This document shows, in pieces, positions 17,373 through 26,345 of a stretch of DNA of 64,000 bases; within the stretch, counting starts at the first letter, position 1, and the number at the start of each line of letters is the position of its first letter. The stretch lies in contig DIYO01000008.1 of the NCBI GenBank assembly GCA_002427755.1, positions 1 through 64,000 on the forward strand. The letters run 5' to 3'. The position numbers and the translations under genes were made by a program. Origin of the DNA: Roseivirga sp. UBA6052. Lineage in GTDB: Bacteria; Bacteroidota; Bacteroidia; Cytophagales; Cyclobacteriaceae. The notes below the pieces were generated by a model. That model did no database searches. It was not told the origin of the DNA and worked only from the letters and a program-made list of their open reading frames with translations.

Positions 17373-19073
17373 ATGAAAAAGCTTCTCCTATTTTTCCTTG
17401 CAGCCACACTTATTGGTTGCCAAACAGAAACGCCTAGACAAATTGAAAGAGGTCTGATAGCCGATAAGGCTATGGTAGTTTCTGCTCACCCATTAGCTTC
17501 TGAAGCAGGCAAAAACATTATGGAAGCCGGTGGTAATGCTGTAGATGCGGCAATCGCTACTCAGTTTGCTTTGGCTGTTGTTTACCCTGGTGCTGGAAAT
17601 ATCGGTGGCGGTGGCTTTATGATCAGTAGGATGGCCAATGGCGAAACTGCTGCATTAGATTACCGCGAAAAAGCCCCACTAGCAGGTGGCCGAGACATGT
17701 ACCTTGATGAAAACGGTGAGGTAATAGCAGGTTCTAGTAGAAGAGGTCATTTAGCGGCCGGAGTACCCGGAACAGTGGCAGGTTTAGTAAAGGCACATGA
17801 GAAATATGGTAAACTGAGTTGGGATAAATTAGTACAACCTGCGATAGATTTAGCTGCCAATGGCTGGGCATTAACGGCTAGAGAAGCAAGTGGACTCAAC
17901 AGAAATAGAAAAGCATTTATTGAATACAATACTGTTCAACCCGAATTCTTTTTAGCAGAAGAAGGCAAAGAATGGAAAGAAGGTGATATCGTAAGCATTC
18001 CTGAATTGGCTAAAACACTTCAGCGTATTCGAGACAACGGTCATGATGGTTTTTACAAAGGAGAAACCGCTGACCTTATTGTTGCTGAAATGAAAAGAGG
18101 TGACGGAATGATCTCTCTTGAAGATTTAGCGAGTTATGAAGCACAATGGAGAGAACCAATCAAAGGTAAATACAGAGGTTATGACTTTATCTCTATGCCT
18201 CCGCCTTCAAGCGGTGGTATTGCCATTGCACAATTATTTCAAGCCGTAGAACCATTTGATCTATCTCAAATGGGTTTTCATAGCCCTGAGGCTATTCACC
18301 TGATTACAGAAGCAGAACGTAGAGTCTATGCAGATAGAGCCACCCACTTAGGAGATGCTGACTTTTATCCTGTACCAAGTGAAGGATTGAGAGATTCAGA
18401 ATACATAGCAGATAAAATGAGCAACTTTAATCCTGAGATGGCTTCTAAAAGTGCTGATATTTCTGCAGGCCAACCTGCTCCATTAGAAAGTGAAGAGACT
18501 ACTCACCTATCGGTTATAGATCCTGATGGAAATGCTGTATCTGTTACGACAACGCTTAATGGAGGAATGGGCTCAAAGGTATTTGTTGGTGGAGCCGGAT
18601 TCCTACTCAATAACGAAATGGATGACTTTAGTATAAAACCAGGTGTACCTAATATGTTCGGTCTCGTTGGTGGTGTTGCTAATGCCATTGAGCCAGGTAA
18701 AAGAATGCTTAGCTCAATGACTCCAACTATCGTTGAAAAGGATGGCGAGCTCTACATGGTTGTAGGTACACCTGGTGGTTCGACTATCATAACTTCAGTA
18801 TTTCAAACGATCTTAAATGTGATAGACTTTGATATGGGTATGCAAGAGGCAGTGGAAGCACCAAGATTCCACCATCAATGGCTTCCCGATCTACTTCAAA
18901 TAGAAAACAGGGCAAAATTCGATTCACTTACCCTAGCTAAACTAGAAAGTATGGGTCATCAGTTAAGAGTGCGAGGAAATACGGGAAGAGTAGATGCCAT
19001 CTTGGTACTTCCTGACGGTAGACTTGAAGGAGGTGCAGACCCACGCGGAGACGATACAGCTAGCGGATTTTAA
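17373..19073 (+). CDS. ggt: Gamma-glutamyltransferase lipoprotein
   Basis: This 566-residue protein has a lipoprotein signal (lipobox LIGC, Cys16) and a full gamma-glutamyltransferase sequence. It hydrolyses or transfers the gamma-glutamyl group of glutathione and related peptides in the periplasm. The autoproteolysis site is ETTHLSVID: Thr376 would become the N-terminal nucleophile of a small subunit of about 191 residues, matching the E. coli small subunit (190). The downstream NGGMGSKVF region and the GTPGGSTIITS oxyanion block are intact. It starts three bases after the S9 peptidase stop, so joint use in extracellular peptide breakdown is likely. Confidence 0.94.
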   Translation: MKKLLLFFLAATLIGCQTETPRQIERGLIADKAMVVSAHPLASEAGKNIMEAGGNAVDAAIATQFALAVVYPGAGNIGGGGFMISRMANGETAALDYREKAPLAGGRDMYLDENGEVIAGSSRRGHLAAGVPGTVAGLVKAHEKYGKLSWDKLVQPAIDLAANGWALTAREASGLNRNRKAFIEYNTVQPEFFLAEEGKEWKEGDIVSIPELAKTLQRIRDNGHDGFYKGETADLIVAEMKRGDGMISLEDLASYEAQWREPIKGKYRGYDFISMPPPSSGGIAIAQLFQAVEPFDLSQMGFHSPEAIHLITEAERRVYADRATHLGDADFYPVPSEGLRDSEYIADKMSNFNPEMASKSADISAGQPAPLESEETTHLSVIDPDGNAVSVTTTLNGGMGSKVFVGGAGFLLNNEMDDFSIKPGVPNMFGLVGGVANAIEPGKRMLSSMTPTIVEKDGELYMVVGTPGGSTIITSVFQTILNVIDFDMGMQEAVEAPRFHHQWLPDLLQIENRAKFDSLTLAKLESMGHQLRVRGNTGRVDAILVLPDGRLEGGADPRGDDTASGF

Positions 19074-19085
19074 TTATATTCGAAG

Positions 19086-20108
19086 ATGCGCTTAGCCGTC
19101 CTTCTACTGCTAATAATTGTATCGTCAGCGAATGCTCAAAACATAAAAGTTCCGGAATTTGAATCTGAACTTGTGGAACCAATTTATGTAGATAAAGAGT
19201 TGGTGGGAACACCATCAGAATACAGGATTAAGACCTTTTTCTACAACAAGGACTCAGCAAAGCTTATACTCTCTCCATTAGTCAGTAATTATTACCTGGA
19301 AAACGGGAAGGTTCTCGCGATGGAGGTAACTAAAGGAGAGCGTCCTTTTAAGTTCTATCAATTAGATTCAGAAGGGCGATTGCTAGAATATAGCGAGTCA
19401 AGTACTGATTCAAATACACCCAGAATTGTCTTCGAATATGATGATATCAGACTTTCGGCTAGTGAGACGGTTTACAGAAGAAACCAATCCATTCATTCAA
19501 AGACTGTCATTCGATACAACCCTCAGCTTAAAATAATAGCCAGAGAAGAGTATTCCGGAAAAACAAAGCTTGATAGGTTTTGGAAATACGAATACAATGG
19601 AAATCAAGATCTAATGTCGGACCAATATTACGACAGCCCGTCAAGTTCGAATCCCATGAGCGCTAATAGCCAACCTAGTGACTTCACGCGTTACACTTAC
19701 GAGTACAATGGAAACAAAAGGAAGTCCAAGCGATTTGCTTATCAAAATGAGGTATTGAAATCCAGAAGACTTTATGAGTATTATCCTGACTCTTCTGTTA
19801 CCACAACCACTTTTTACCAATTTAATGGTGTTCCTAATGAGCAGCACATTACCATAGAAAAGGACTCTTTGAGAATCGAAGTCAGTGGATTCCTTAATCA
19901 ATTCGATACCACCAAGTTCAGGTCTCGATTTATGGAAGTGTACCTTGAAGGAGACCTAATTGAATATGAAAGACGTACGCTCTCAGGCACTTATGTTGAC
20001 CGCTTTGCTACTTTTTATGAAATGGATGAAATAGGCAATTGGATAAAGAAAATAACCTATTCTAACGGAGTAGTCATCAAACAAGAAGAGCGAACAATCT
20101 TGTATTAA
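19086..20108 (+). CDS. Secreted protein of unknown function
   Basis: A 340-residue product with a signal peptide (MRLAVLLLLIIVSSANAQ). The mature part is rich in Tyr, Arg and Asp and is built of repeated beta-hairpin-like stretches ending in phrases such as FEYDD, RYNPQ, YEYNGN and YEYYPD, a pattern reminiscent of YD/RHS-like or MORN-like repeats but not a clear match to either. It lies 12 bases after ggt and 8 bases before a thioesterase gene, so it is part of the peptidase operon. I do not recognise the family. Confidence 0.65.
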   Translation: MRLAVLLLLIIVSSANAQNIKVPEFESELVEPIYVDKELVGTPSEYRIKTFFYNKDSAKLILSPLVSNYYLENGKVLAMEVTKGERPFKFYQLDSEGRLLEYSESSTDSNTPRIVFEYDDIRLSASETVYRRNQSIHSKTVIRYNPQLKIIAREEYSGKTKLDRFWKYEYNGNQDLMSDQYYDSPSSSNPMSANSQPSDFTRYTYEYNGNKRKSKRFAYQNEVLKSRRLYEYYPDSSVTTTTFYQFNGVPNEQHITIEKDSLRIEVSGFLNQFDTTKFRSRFMEVYLEGDLIEYERRTLSGTYVDRFATFYEMDEIGNWIKKITYSNGVVIKQEERTILY

Positions 20109-20116
20109 GTCAGAAG

Positions 20117-20521
20117 ATGGAAAACCCTGAAGTGTTTGAACAACGCATAAATGTTCTTGGAGAGCATTTAGATGAAATGAACCATGTAAACAATGTTCAA
20201 TACTTACAATGGATTCAAGATATTGCTAAAGCACATTGGGAAAAAAGAGCCAACCCAGAATGGTTAAAAATACATGCTTGGGTAGCCCTCAGCCATCACA
20301 TTGAATACAAAAAACCTGCATTTCTTGGAGATGAATTATTGTTGCAAACACATGTTGAAGAATTTACCGGAGTCAAATCTCATCGGTTGGTAAGAATTAA
20401 GAATGCAAAATCCGGTGAGCTCCTGACACAATCCGCTACTTGGTGGTGTATGTTAAACAGAGCTACAGGTAAACCTTCTCGAGTGACTCAAGATATGGTG
20501 GATTACTTTAATCAGAAATAG
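20117..20521 (+). CDS. Acyl-CoA thioesterase, 4HBT/YbgC-FadM type
   Basis: A 134-residue hotdog thioesterase. The active-site segment is DEMNHVNNVQYLQW (residues 19-32), matching the Asp/Glu-x3-HVNN pattern of 4-hydroxybenzoyl-CoA thioesterase-like proteins, and IEYKKPAFLGDEL is the usual second block. It hydrolyses acyl-CoA thioesters in the cytoplasm; chain preference is unknown. It is the last gene of the S9-ggt run, and its end overlaps the end of the convergent lipoprotein gene by 14 bases. Confidence 0.85.
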   Translation: MENPEVFEQRINVLGEHLDEMNHVNNVQYLQWIQDIAKAHWEKRANPEWLKIHAWVALSHHIEYKKPAFLGDELLLQTHVEEFTGVKSHRLVRIKNAKSGELLTQSATWWCMLNRATGKPSRVTQDMVDYFNQK

Positions 20522-21008
20522 AATCTGCTGCCAGATGTCTATTCATCGCACTTATCACGAACTCAGGAGGATACTCTATCCAATCGATGTGCTTAGTAAT
20601 TAAACCTTCTTTGTTGAACTCAAGCCACATGGTAAACCTCATATTCTCTGCTTGGTCATATAGCACATCACCATAATAGAAAGGTGTAAAGTAGCCTCTG
20701 CCAACAGCATTATTATCTGAAACCACCAGCTCCTCCAATACCAAAGCCTCGGGATAATCAGGATGCTTCTTTAGAAGTGGATCAGGCCAGTTGTAGAAGG
20801 TAATGAAGTCTTCTTTGTTATAATTGAACCTAAAGATTACATCTTCAAAGACTGCATCTTCGGCATACAAATCTTGAAAGCCTTGCCAGTCGGTTCTATC
20901 TTTATACAACTCAAAAAACCTACTAGCAGATTCAGTAGTGGTAGTATTGGGATCTTGGCAAGCTTGAAGAAAACAAGTGATTAAAACTAGATATATGACT
21001 TTGCGCAT
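20508..21008 (-). CDS. NTF2/SnoaL-like lipoprotein
   Basis: The 166-residue product has a lipoprotein signal with lipobox LQAC (Cys17). The rest resembles the NTF2-like cone fold: FFELYKDRTDWQGFQDLYAEDAVFED near the start is the typical SnoaL opening, and the C-terminal strand IDWIEY is typical of the last sheet. The family includes cyclases, dehydratases and ligand-binding proteins; no catalytic role can be assigned here. Confidence 0.65.
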   Translation of the reverse strand: MRKVIYLVLITCFLQACQDPNTTTTESASRFFELYKDRTDWQGFQDLYAEDAVFEDVIFRFNYNKEDFITFYNWPDPLLKKHPDYPEALVLEELVVSDNNAVGRGYFTPFYYGDVLYDQAENMRFTMWLEFNKEGLITKHIDWIEYPPEFVISAMNRHLAADSISD

Positions 21009-21046
21009 AGTTAAAAGTCTATCAACTTTGGGTTTGGTTCAAACCT

Positions 21047-22735
21047 TTATCGAATAATTACAAATTCTACCCTTCTATTCTTTTCTCGAGCTTCAGCTGA
21101 ATCTTCAGTTAATAATGGCTTTTCACCACCATATCCAATAAAGTCGATCCTAGAGCCACTAATACCTCTGGTGATCATATATCTGCGGACAGTCTTAACT
21201 CGCTCTTCTGAAAGCTCTTTAAGTAGCTTAGCGTTACCCCTATTATCTGTATGACCCTCTAAACGAATGGCCATACCCGGATTAGACTTCATCAAACGGA
21301 TCAGTTTATCAATCTCTCTTTTAGCTACCCTTTCTTCTGCAAAAGAAGCACTCGCCCTATTGAATAATACATTTTCAATTTCGGCTACCGTTCCTACTTC
21401 TTCAGCAGTTAGGTAGAATGTCTCCGCAGTCTGCTTAGCATCGTTCACGATTTGAGCTTCAGTACCCGCTACAGCAACAAACACTTCTTCATACTTCAAA
21501 AAACCAGCAGCCTCAATAGATGCTGTCACTTCTGCACCTTCATCAAAGTTTAAAACAAATTTGTTGTTATCTGTACCCAGCGTTGCGGTATTAACTCCTA
21601 CCTCCTTATTTCCCCATCTAAAAACCACTTGGGCCTCAACAGGAGCATCTGTTCTTTTATCTAATATCTGAAAGGTGATGGCAATTTTAGAAACAACCGG
21701 AGGTAACTGCGGTTCCTCAACCTGCTCAAGAGTCTCTGTTTCAATTTCAGAAGAAGCAGCTTCTTCCGATTCATTTTCCTCTTCAGCAACGGCTTCATCA
21801 ATTGTATCATTCTCTTCTGTTGCCTCCACTAGAATCACTTCGTCTTCTGGTAATTTGTAGCTAACAATATCTCCGAATCCCTCACTATTCTGAGTAGTTG
21901 ATAAATAAGCTAAATCGGAGTATTGGTCGATATAAAAACTTCTTTCAACTCCTTTTGTATTTACTTCTGTGCCTAGATTCTCTGGTCTGGTCCAGAATGT
22001 CCAAGATCCATCTAAACGGGTAGATTTAAATATATCGCGGCTACCTTCCCCATCATAACCATTAGATGCGAAATATAAAGTCTTCGTGTCTTCAGATAGA
22101 TAGGGAGTCCATTCTTCGGATCCGGTGTTTATTGTTGCGCCAAGACTTTTAGGCTGGCTCCATTGGCCATCTCCTTGTTTGAAGGTGACATATAAGTCTT
22201 CATTTCCTTCAGATTGAAAAGACTCCATAGCGATTACAAGAATGCTTTCATTCTTAGATATGGTAGCGCTCAAATGAGCAGATGAATTATTGAAATATTG
22301 AATTGGTAGTTGTTCCGGTCTTTGCCATTCGTCTCCTACTTTTTCTGATACAGAAATACCGTTTTTAAGATTTCCACCTCCACGACCATCAGGATCGAAG
22401 TAGTTGAGCACATACATACGGTTTCCATCTGCACTGAAACCTACTACGCCATTTAAACCAGGGTGATTGAGTAAAGTGCCTGCGTGTTGTGCCTTAGACC
22501 ATCCTGTTTCTGTCTTAGTCGCAAACCAAATATCTCCTTGATCTATAACGCCTCCAACATTTACTGGGTGACCTGAAATCGTAAAATAAAGTGTCTGACT
22601 GTCCGGGGAAATAACAGCCCCATATTCATCGTAATTAGAATTTAGGCTATCCAACTTAATGTGTTGGTCCTGCCCAAAAAGACCTTGCAAAAGGGTCAAT
22701 AGTAATAGAAGAGTAAAAGCAATGTGTTGCTTCAT
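21047..22735 (-). CDS. OmpA-family protein with WD40-like propeller repeats
   Basis: The 562-residue product starts with a signal peptide (ending ...LLQGLFGQ), then a PD40/WD40-like propeller (about 25-290; SPDSQTLYFTISG, SEDTKTLYFASNGYDG and similar blades). An acidic Glu-rich linker (about 300-345) and a carboxypeptidase-regulatory-like beta domain follow. The last ~110 residues are an OmpA/MotB peptidoglycan-binding domain with LEGHTDNRGN and LSEERVKTVRRYM. It is probably an outer-membrane-linked protein that holds to peptidoglycan; similar architectures occur near T9SS PorE-like proteins but are not exclusive to them. Confidence 0.9.
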   Translation of the reverse strand: MKQHIAFTLLLLLTLLQGLFGQDQHIKLDSLNSNYDEYGAVISPDSQTLYFTISGHPVNVGGVIDQGDIWFATKTETGWSKAQHAGTLLNHPGLNGVVGFSADGNRMYVLNYFDPDGRGGGNLKNGISVSEKVGDEWQRPEQLPIQYFNNSSAHLSATISKNESILVIAMESFQSEGNEDLYVTFKQGDGQWSQPKSLGATINTGSEEWTPYLSEDTKTLYFASNGYDGEGSRDIFKSTRLDGSWTFWTRPENLGTEVNTKGVERSFYIDQYSDLAYLSTTQNSEGFGDIVSYKLPEDEVILVEATEENDTIDEAVAEEENESEEAASSEIETETLEQVEEPQLPPVVSKIAITFQILDKRTDAPVEAQVVFRWGNKEVGVNTATLGTDNNKFVLNFDEGAEVTASIEAAGFLKYEEVFVAVAGTEAQIVNDAKQTAETFYLTAEEVGTVAEIENVLFNRASASFAEERVAKREIDKLIRLMKSNPGMAIRLEGHTDNRGNAKLLKELSEERVKTVRRYMITRGISGSRIDFIGYGGEKPLLTEDSAEAREKNRRVEFVIIR

Positions 22736-22824
22736 ATAATCCAGCTGTATTTTGGTTCTTAAAGAGTCAATAAAAATAGGTTGCTAGCTGCTATCGCAAA
22801 TTAAGCAAAATGTCTTTTGAAAGG

Positions 22825-23061
22825 CTATTGCTCATTCAACCTATCTAGCTTTACTCTTAAAGTAACGGCTTTTCCGAACAGAGCAATGCCTCCGTTAACC
22901 ACAATTAACGAAAGAGTTCCTATTCCGAACCATTCCGTCCAATTTTCTGCAGCTTGCTTTATTAAAAGGGCCTCTCCCATTAAGCTTAAACCAAATCCAA
23001 TTACGGCTAGGCTTCCTCCTGAAAGAAGTAGCCAGTTACGTTTGAGTCTCTTGTCAGTCAT
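22825..23061 (-). CDS. Small two-span membrane protein
   Basis: A 78-residue product with a basic N-terminus and two hydrophobic segments (about 10-33 and 44-64), suggesting an inner-membrane hairpin with both ends inside. It starts two bases after the stop of the histone-deacetylase-like gene, so it is likely translated from the same message. No family recognised. Confidence 0.55.
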   Translation of the reverse strand: MTDKRLKRNWLLLSGGSLAVIGFGLSLMGEALLIKQAAENWTEWFGIGTLSLIVVNGGIALFGKAVTLRVKLDRLNEQ

Positions 23062-23063
23062 AT

Positions 23064-23966
23064 CTAAAAGAATATCTCTTGTGCCAACCTGTATGTATTG
23101 GCATGAGCTTCTACAATATGGGCAATTAGTTCTGAATAACCACCGCCCATGCTGGCAACAACAGGAATCTGATTTGAATGACAGGCTTCTAGTACCAAAC
23201 GATCTCTTGTCTTACAGCCCTCAATACTCATACCGAGACGGCCCAGTTTATCCGTAGCTAACACATCTACACCTGACTGGAAGAATATAAAATCTGGCTC
23301 AACTTGCTCTAAAAGTGCATTAAGGTTAGCATCCAGCAGTTTCAAGTAAGTAGCATCATCTGTTCCATCTGCTAGACCAATATCTAAATCAGATTTTTCT
23401 TTATGCATAGGGTAATTTGAAGCGCCATGCATACTGAAAGTAAACACCCGATCATCATGCTCAAAAATCTCTGCTGTGCCGTTACCCTGATGTACATCTA
23501 AATCCACCACAAGTACCTTACTGGCTTTAGCATTATCCAATAAATAATGTGCAGCTATGGCTATATCATTCAAAAGGCAGAAGCCTTCTCCTCGATTCGT
23601 AAAAGCATGATGCGTACCCCCGGCAATATTCATGGACACGCCATGTTCCAAAGCAAATTTGGCGCAGTCCACAGTACCCTGCATGATGGTAATCTCGCGC
23701 TGAACAAGTTGCTCTGATAAGGGAAAGCCTGTCCTGCGTTCTTCTTTTCGTGTAAGATTTTGGCTTAATAGTTTCTTCCAATACTCTGCATCATGAGTTC
23801 GGGTAACTTGTTCATCAGTAAGCTTACCTGGCGCAAAAAAATGGTCTTCATTTAGCGTACCCTCATAAATCAACTGTTCTGGCAAGAGATTGTATTTCTC
23901 CATTGGAAACCTATGGTTTTTAGGTAATGGATGAGCATATATTTCAGTCCAGGCTACTTTAAGCAT
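23064..23966 (-). CDS. Histone deacetylase-family (acetoin-utilisation-like) zinc hydrolase
   Basis: The 300-residue product is a class II-type HDAC-fold enzyme. It carries the paired active-site histidines His119-His120 (GGTHHAF), the GEGFCLLND block, zinc ligands Asp157 and His159 in DLDVHQGNGT, and a third candidate Asp239 in SGVDVLATDKLG. Bacterial members deacetylate small molecules such as polyamines, or proteins; the substrate is unknown. The small membrane protein gene follows at two bases. Confidence 0.9.
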   Translation of the reverse strand: MLKVAWTEIYAHPLPKNHRFPMEKYNLLPEQLIYEGTLNEDHFFAPGKLTDEQVTRTHDAEYWKKLLSQNLTRKEERRTGFPLSEQLVQREITIMQGTVDCAKFALEHGVSMNIAGGTHHAFTNRGEGFCLLNDIAIAAHYLLDNAKASKVLVVDLDVHQGNGTAEIFEHDDRVFTFSMHGASNYPMHKEKSDLDIGLADGTDDATYLKLLDANLNALLEQVEPDFIFFQSGVDVLATDKLGRLGMSIEGCKTRDRLVLEACHSNQIPVVASMGGGYSELIAHIVEAHANTYRLAQEIFF

Positions 23967-24010
23967 AAGACTATAATGTAAATTTTATATGAGTTGTTTA
24001 CAGAAATAAA

Positions 24011-24036
24011 AAAAGCCTGTATTCCTACAGGCTTTT
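24011..24036 (-). terminator. Intrinsic terminator of the acidic-protein operon
   Basis: AAAAGCCTGT and ACAGGCTTTT form a 10-bp stem with a 6-base loop; on the minus strand it is followed by a T-run of seven. It ends the 25662-24056 gene run. Confidence 0.82.
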
Positions 24037-24055
24037 CAAACTATGAATAAAACTT

Positions 24056-24604
24056 TCAGTCCATAGGATCGAACTGAAAAGAGTAATGCGTAGCATCGAG
24101 TTTAAGCGAACCACTATTGTAGTCTGCAATAAACTTTTCGATTACTTCATGCGAAACAGTATCCACATGGAGCCCAACGTCTAACCCAATACCAAAATCA
24201 ATATTAGGGTCAACATCAACGTGCTCAACAACTTTTACTGCTTCCTCCTCTTCGAGTTCGTCCATTACCTCAGTGAGGTAAAGACCAATTTCTTCTTCTT
24301 TATCGCCCAAAGGAGCAATATCTCCGTTCTCATCTTCTTCATAAGAAATACTTTGGTACTCAGGATATTTTTGCGCTACTCTGTGCTCGGCTAATTCATG
24401 TACCTCACTACTATGCTGCAAACGTAACGTATAAATAGCAGCATCGAAAACCACCTGTTTCCCTTCGTATTCACCTATAAAGTGGAAGTTTTTGTAATCC
24501 TCAGAATTGTCATCTGAGTCGATCATCAAATAAGATTGTCCTCCAGGAATTTCGTTCTTTAAATTTTCAATCTCCTGAAGATTGAAACCATCATTGTTTC
24601 TCAT
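24056..24604 (-). CDS. Acidic cytoplasmic protein of unknown function
   Basis: A 182-residue, strongly acidic protein without signal peptide or membrane segment. Notable parts are GQSYLMIDSDD (22-32), FHFIGEYEGKQVVFDAAIYTLRLQHSSEV (40-68) and a Glu-rich middle (EVMDELEEEEAV). The style suggests a conserved Bacteroidota family, but I cannot name it. It lies 26 bases downstream of a thioesterase gene on the same strand. Confidence 0.65.
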   Translation of the reverse strand: MRNNDGFNLQEIENLKNEIPGGQSYLMIDSDDNSEDYKNFHFIGEYEGKQVVFDAAIYTLRLQHSSEVHELAEHRVAQKYPEYQSISYEEDENGDIAPLGDKEEEIGLYLTEVMDELEEEEAVKVVEHVDVDPNIDFGIGLDVGLHVDTVSHEVIEKFIADYNSGSLKLDATHYSFQFDPMD

Positions 24605-24630
24605 TATTAAAAAATTGTCAAGTCAATAAG

Positions 24631-25152
24631 CTAAACTTCAGTCTGCACTAAATGTTTGACTTCCCTTACACGCTCATCAAATAATTTTGGATCGTAGTTA
24701 ACTCCAGGGTACTTCATTGCACCTAAATAAGCAGCTACCTGCTCTGGGTGTTCGGTTGTTCTAGAGTTATCCATACCCACGTATTTAAATGTAGTCCACA
24801 TTAATGTTTTTAAATGACTCTTATAATCGTCCAACATCAAGTATTCTACAACAATAGTATTCTTATCAAACCAAACCAAGCGAGTTACAATTCTTACCCA
24901 TTCCCCCAGATTAGCTGGTTTTATATAGGCGATATGATGATTATAAACCACCCAAAAAGCCTCATAAGATTTAATCAAATCCATTATCTCTACCCCATAG
25001 ATTTTAGGTAGCTGATCTTCTCTGGCATTAAAAAAGTAGTCGAAGTATTTGGCATTATTCAAGTGCCTCAATGGATCACAATCCTGAAAACGAATTACGA
25101 CTCTAGACTCGGTCTGTTTTTGGTAATCTCTGTTTGGGTCAATTATAAACAT
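24631..25152 (-). CDS. Acyl-CoA thioesterase, 4HBT family
   Basis: The 173-residue product has the hotdog active-site segment RFQDCDPLRHLNNAKYFDYF (21-40), with Asp24/Asp26 and His30 in the positions of the 4HBT nucleophile region, and a long beta-rich remainder. It is the second 4HBT-type thioesterase in the window but is not a close copy of the one at 20117. It begins directly where the DinB-fold gene stops, indicating translational coupling. Confidence 0.82.
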   Translation of the reverse strand: MFIIDPNRDYQKQTESRVVIRFQDCDPLRHLNNAKYFDYFFNAREDQLPKIYGVEIMDLIKSYEAFWVVYNHHIAYIKPANLGEWVRIVTRLVWFDKNTIVVEYLMLDDYKSHLKTLMWTTFKYVGMDNSRTTEHPEQVAAYLGAMKYPGVNYDPKLFDERVREVKHLVQTEV

Positions 25153-25662
25153 CTACAAATATTTATTCTGTATTACCTGAATGTGGTGATTAGCATGCCC
25201 TACAATCATTGCTGCCAACGCTCTGACACTTACTGGAAAACCACTGGCGGAGCCAATCAACAGACTCTCTGATTCAGGAATATTTTCAAAAAATAGAATT
25301 GAAGACAATCGAATGGCTTCAAATTCTTTTACTAGGCTTTCTAATGTACGTAAATTTGAATGACTATTGGCCTGATAGTCATTTTGTTCAAATCCTGGAA
25401 GCTCTTGCTTCTCTCCTCTTGCAATGCACATAGCGCGGTAAGCAAAAACACGCTCGGTATCATTAACGTGGTTGAGGATGTCTTTAATAGTCCATTTGTC
25501 AGCAGCGTATTTATACTCAGCCTTATCAGCGTGGTCCATAAAGAATTTTGAAAATGTTTCTTTTTGAACTTTTAAGGCATCAACCATATTCTCATTAGAA
25601 ATCTTATCAATGTATGGCTGGTAGAAACTATTGTATTCGTTGAGTTGAGGCTTTCGAATCAT
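25153..25662 (-). CDS. DinB/YfiT-fold metal-binding protein
   Basis: A 169-residue four-helix DinB_2-type protein, unrelated to polymerase dinB. The metal-binding histidine triad of the fold can be placed at His65 (LNHVNDTERVFAYRA), His156 and His160 (GHANHHIQV). Members include bacillithiol- and mycothiol-dependent transferases; the thiol cofactor here is unknown. The stop codon touches the start codon of the thioesterase gene. Confidence 0.87.
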   Translation of the reverse strand: MIRKPQLNEYNSFYQPYIDKISNENMVDALKVQKETFSKFFMDHADKAEYKYAADKWTIKDILNHVNDTERVFAYRAMCIARGEKQELPGFEQNDYQANSHSNLRTLESLVKEFEAIRLSSILFFENIPESESLLIGSASGFPVSVRALAAMIVGHANHHIQVIQNKYL

Positions 25663-25698
25663 ATAATAATTTACATTTTTTTCTTTAGCGATATAACA

Positions 25699-26211
25699 CT
25701 AGTCTTCTATCCAAGAGGAATACATTTTATAATGCTCTGGAGTTTTATCAATGACTTGCCTCAAGCGATCACCTACCTCTTTGATCTTTTTTGCAGGTGT
25801 ACCGGCATAAAGGCAGTTCTCTTCTACAATGGTATTGGCTAAAACTACAGCTCCTGCCGCTATCATGGCACCCTTTTTAATCACGGCATTATCCATCACA
25901 ATGGCTCCCATACCAATCAGAACACTATCCTCAATTGTACAGCCATGAATTATGGCGTTGTGTCCAATCGATACATTGTTACCTAAAACAGTCTTTGAGA
26001 GATTGAGTGTTCCATGCACTACTGCACCATCCTGAATGTTGCAATTCTCTCCCATTTCAATAGAACAGACATCGCCTCTAACTACTGCATTAAACCAAAT
26101 ACTGCATCCACTTTTCATATGAACATCTCCAATCACAGTAGCATTCTCAGCCAACCAGCAATCTTCTGCAATCTCAGGACCTACACCTTTTACTTTTTTT
26201 ATAACCGCCAT
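25699..26211 (-). CDS. Gamma-type carbonic anhydrase family protein
   Basis: The 170-residue product is a left-handed beta-helix of hexapeptide repeats (about 15-130). The three metal ligands of gamma carbonic anhydrases are present: His66 (GAVVHG), His84 (SIGHNA) and His89 (IIHGC), and the Arg45-Gly-Asp47 (VVRGD) loop that structures the active site is intact. It may hydrate carbon dioxide, although many members (YrdA, PaaY) have other or undetected activity. The gene is 36 bases upstream of the DinB-fold gene. Confidence 0.9.
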   Translation of the reverse strand: MAVIKKVKGVGPEIAEDCWLAENATVIGDVHMKSGCSIWFNAVVRGDVCSIEMGENCNIQDGAVVHGTLNLSKTVLGNNVSIGHNAIIHGCTIEDSVLIGMGAIVMDNAVIKKGAMIAAGAVVLANTIVEENCLYAGTPAKKIKEVGDRLRQVIDKTPEHYKMYSSWIED

Positions 26212-26220
26212 TTAAAATAC

Positions 26221-26232
26221 ATGTATATACAT
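26221..26232. promoter_or_regulatory. 12-bp perfect palindrome in a divergent intergenic region
   Basis: ATGTATATACAT lies 10 bases upstream of the carbonic-anhydrase start, between it and the divergent YceI gene. The sequence is AT-rich and could be chance; it is noted as a possible operator. Confidence 0.2.
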
Positions 26233-26345
26233 TGAACTTTTTTAAACTACTCTCCGTTTACCTCTCGACTGCAAACAAATCGGAACACAAACAGTTGTAG
26301 TCGCATTAGAATTGAAATATAAATAACCTTTATAAACTATCAATA

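Noticed and set aside
22817..23257. Open frame opposite the two-span membrane protein and HDAC-like gene
   Set aside because: The minus-strand frames have clear family motifs or membrane pattern; this one has none.
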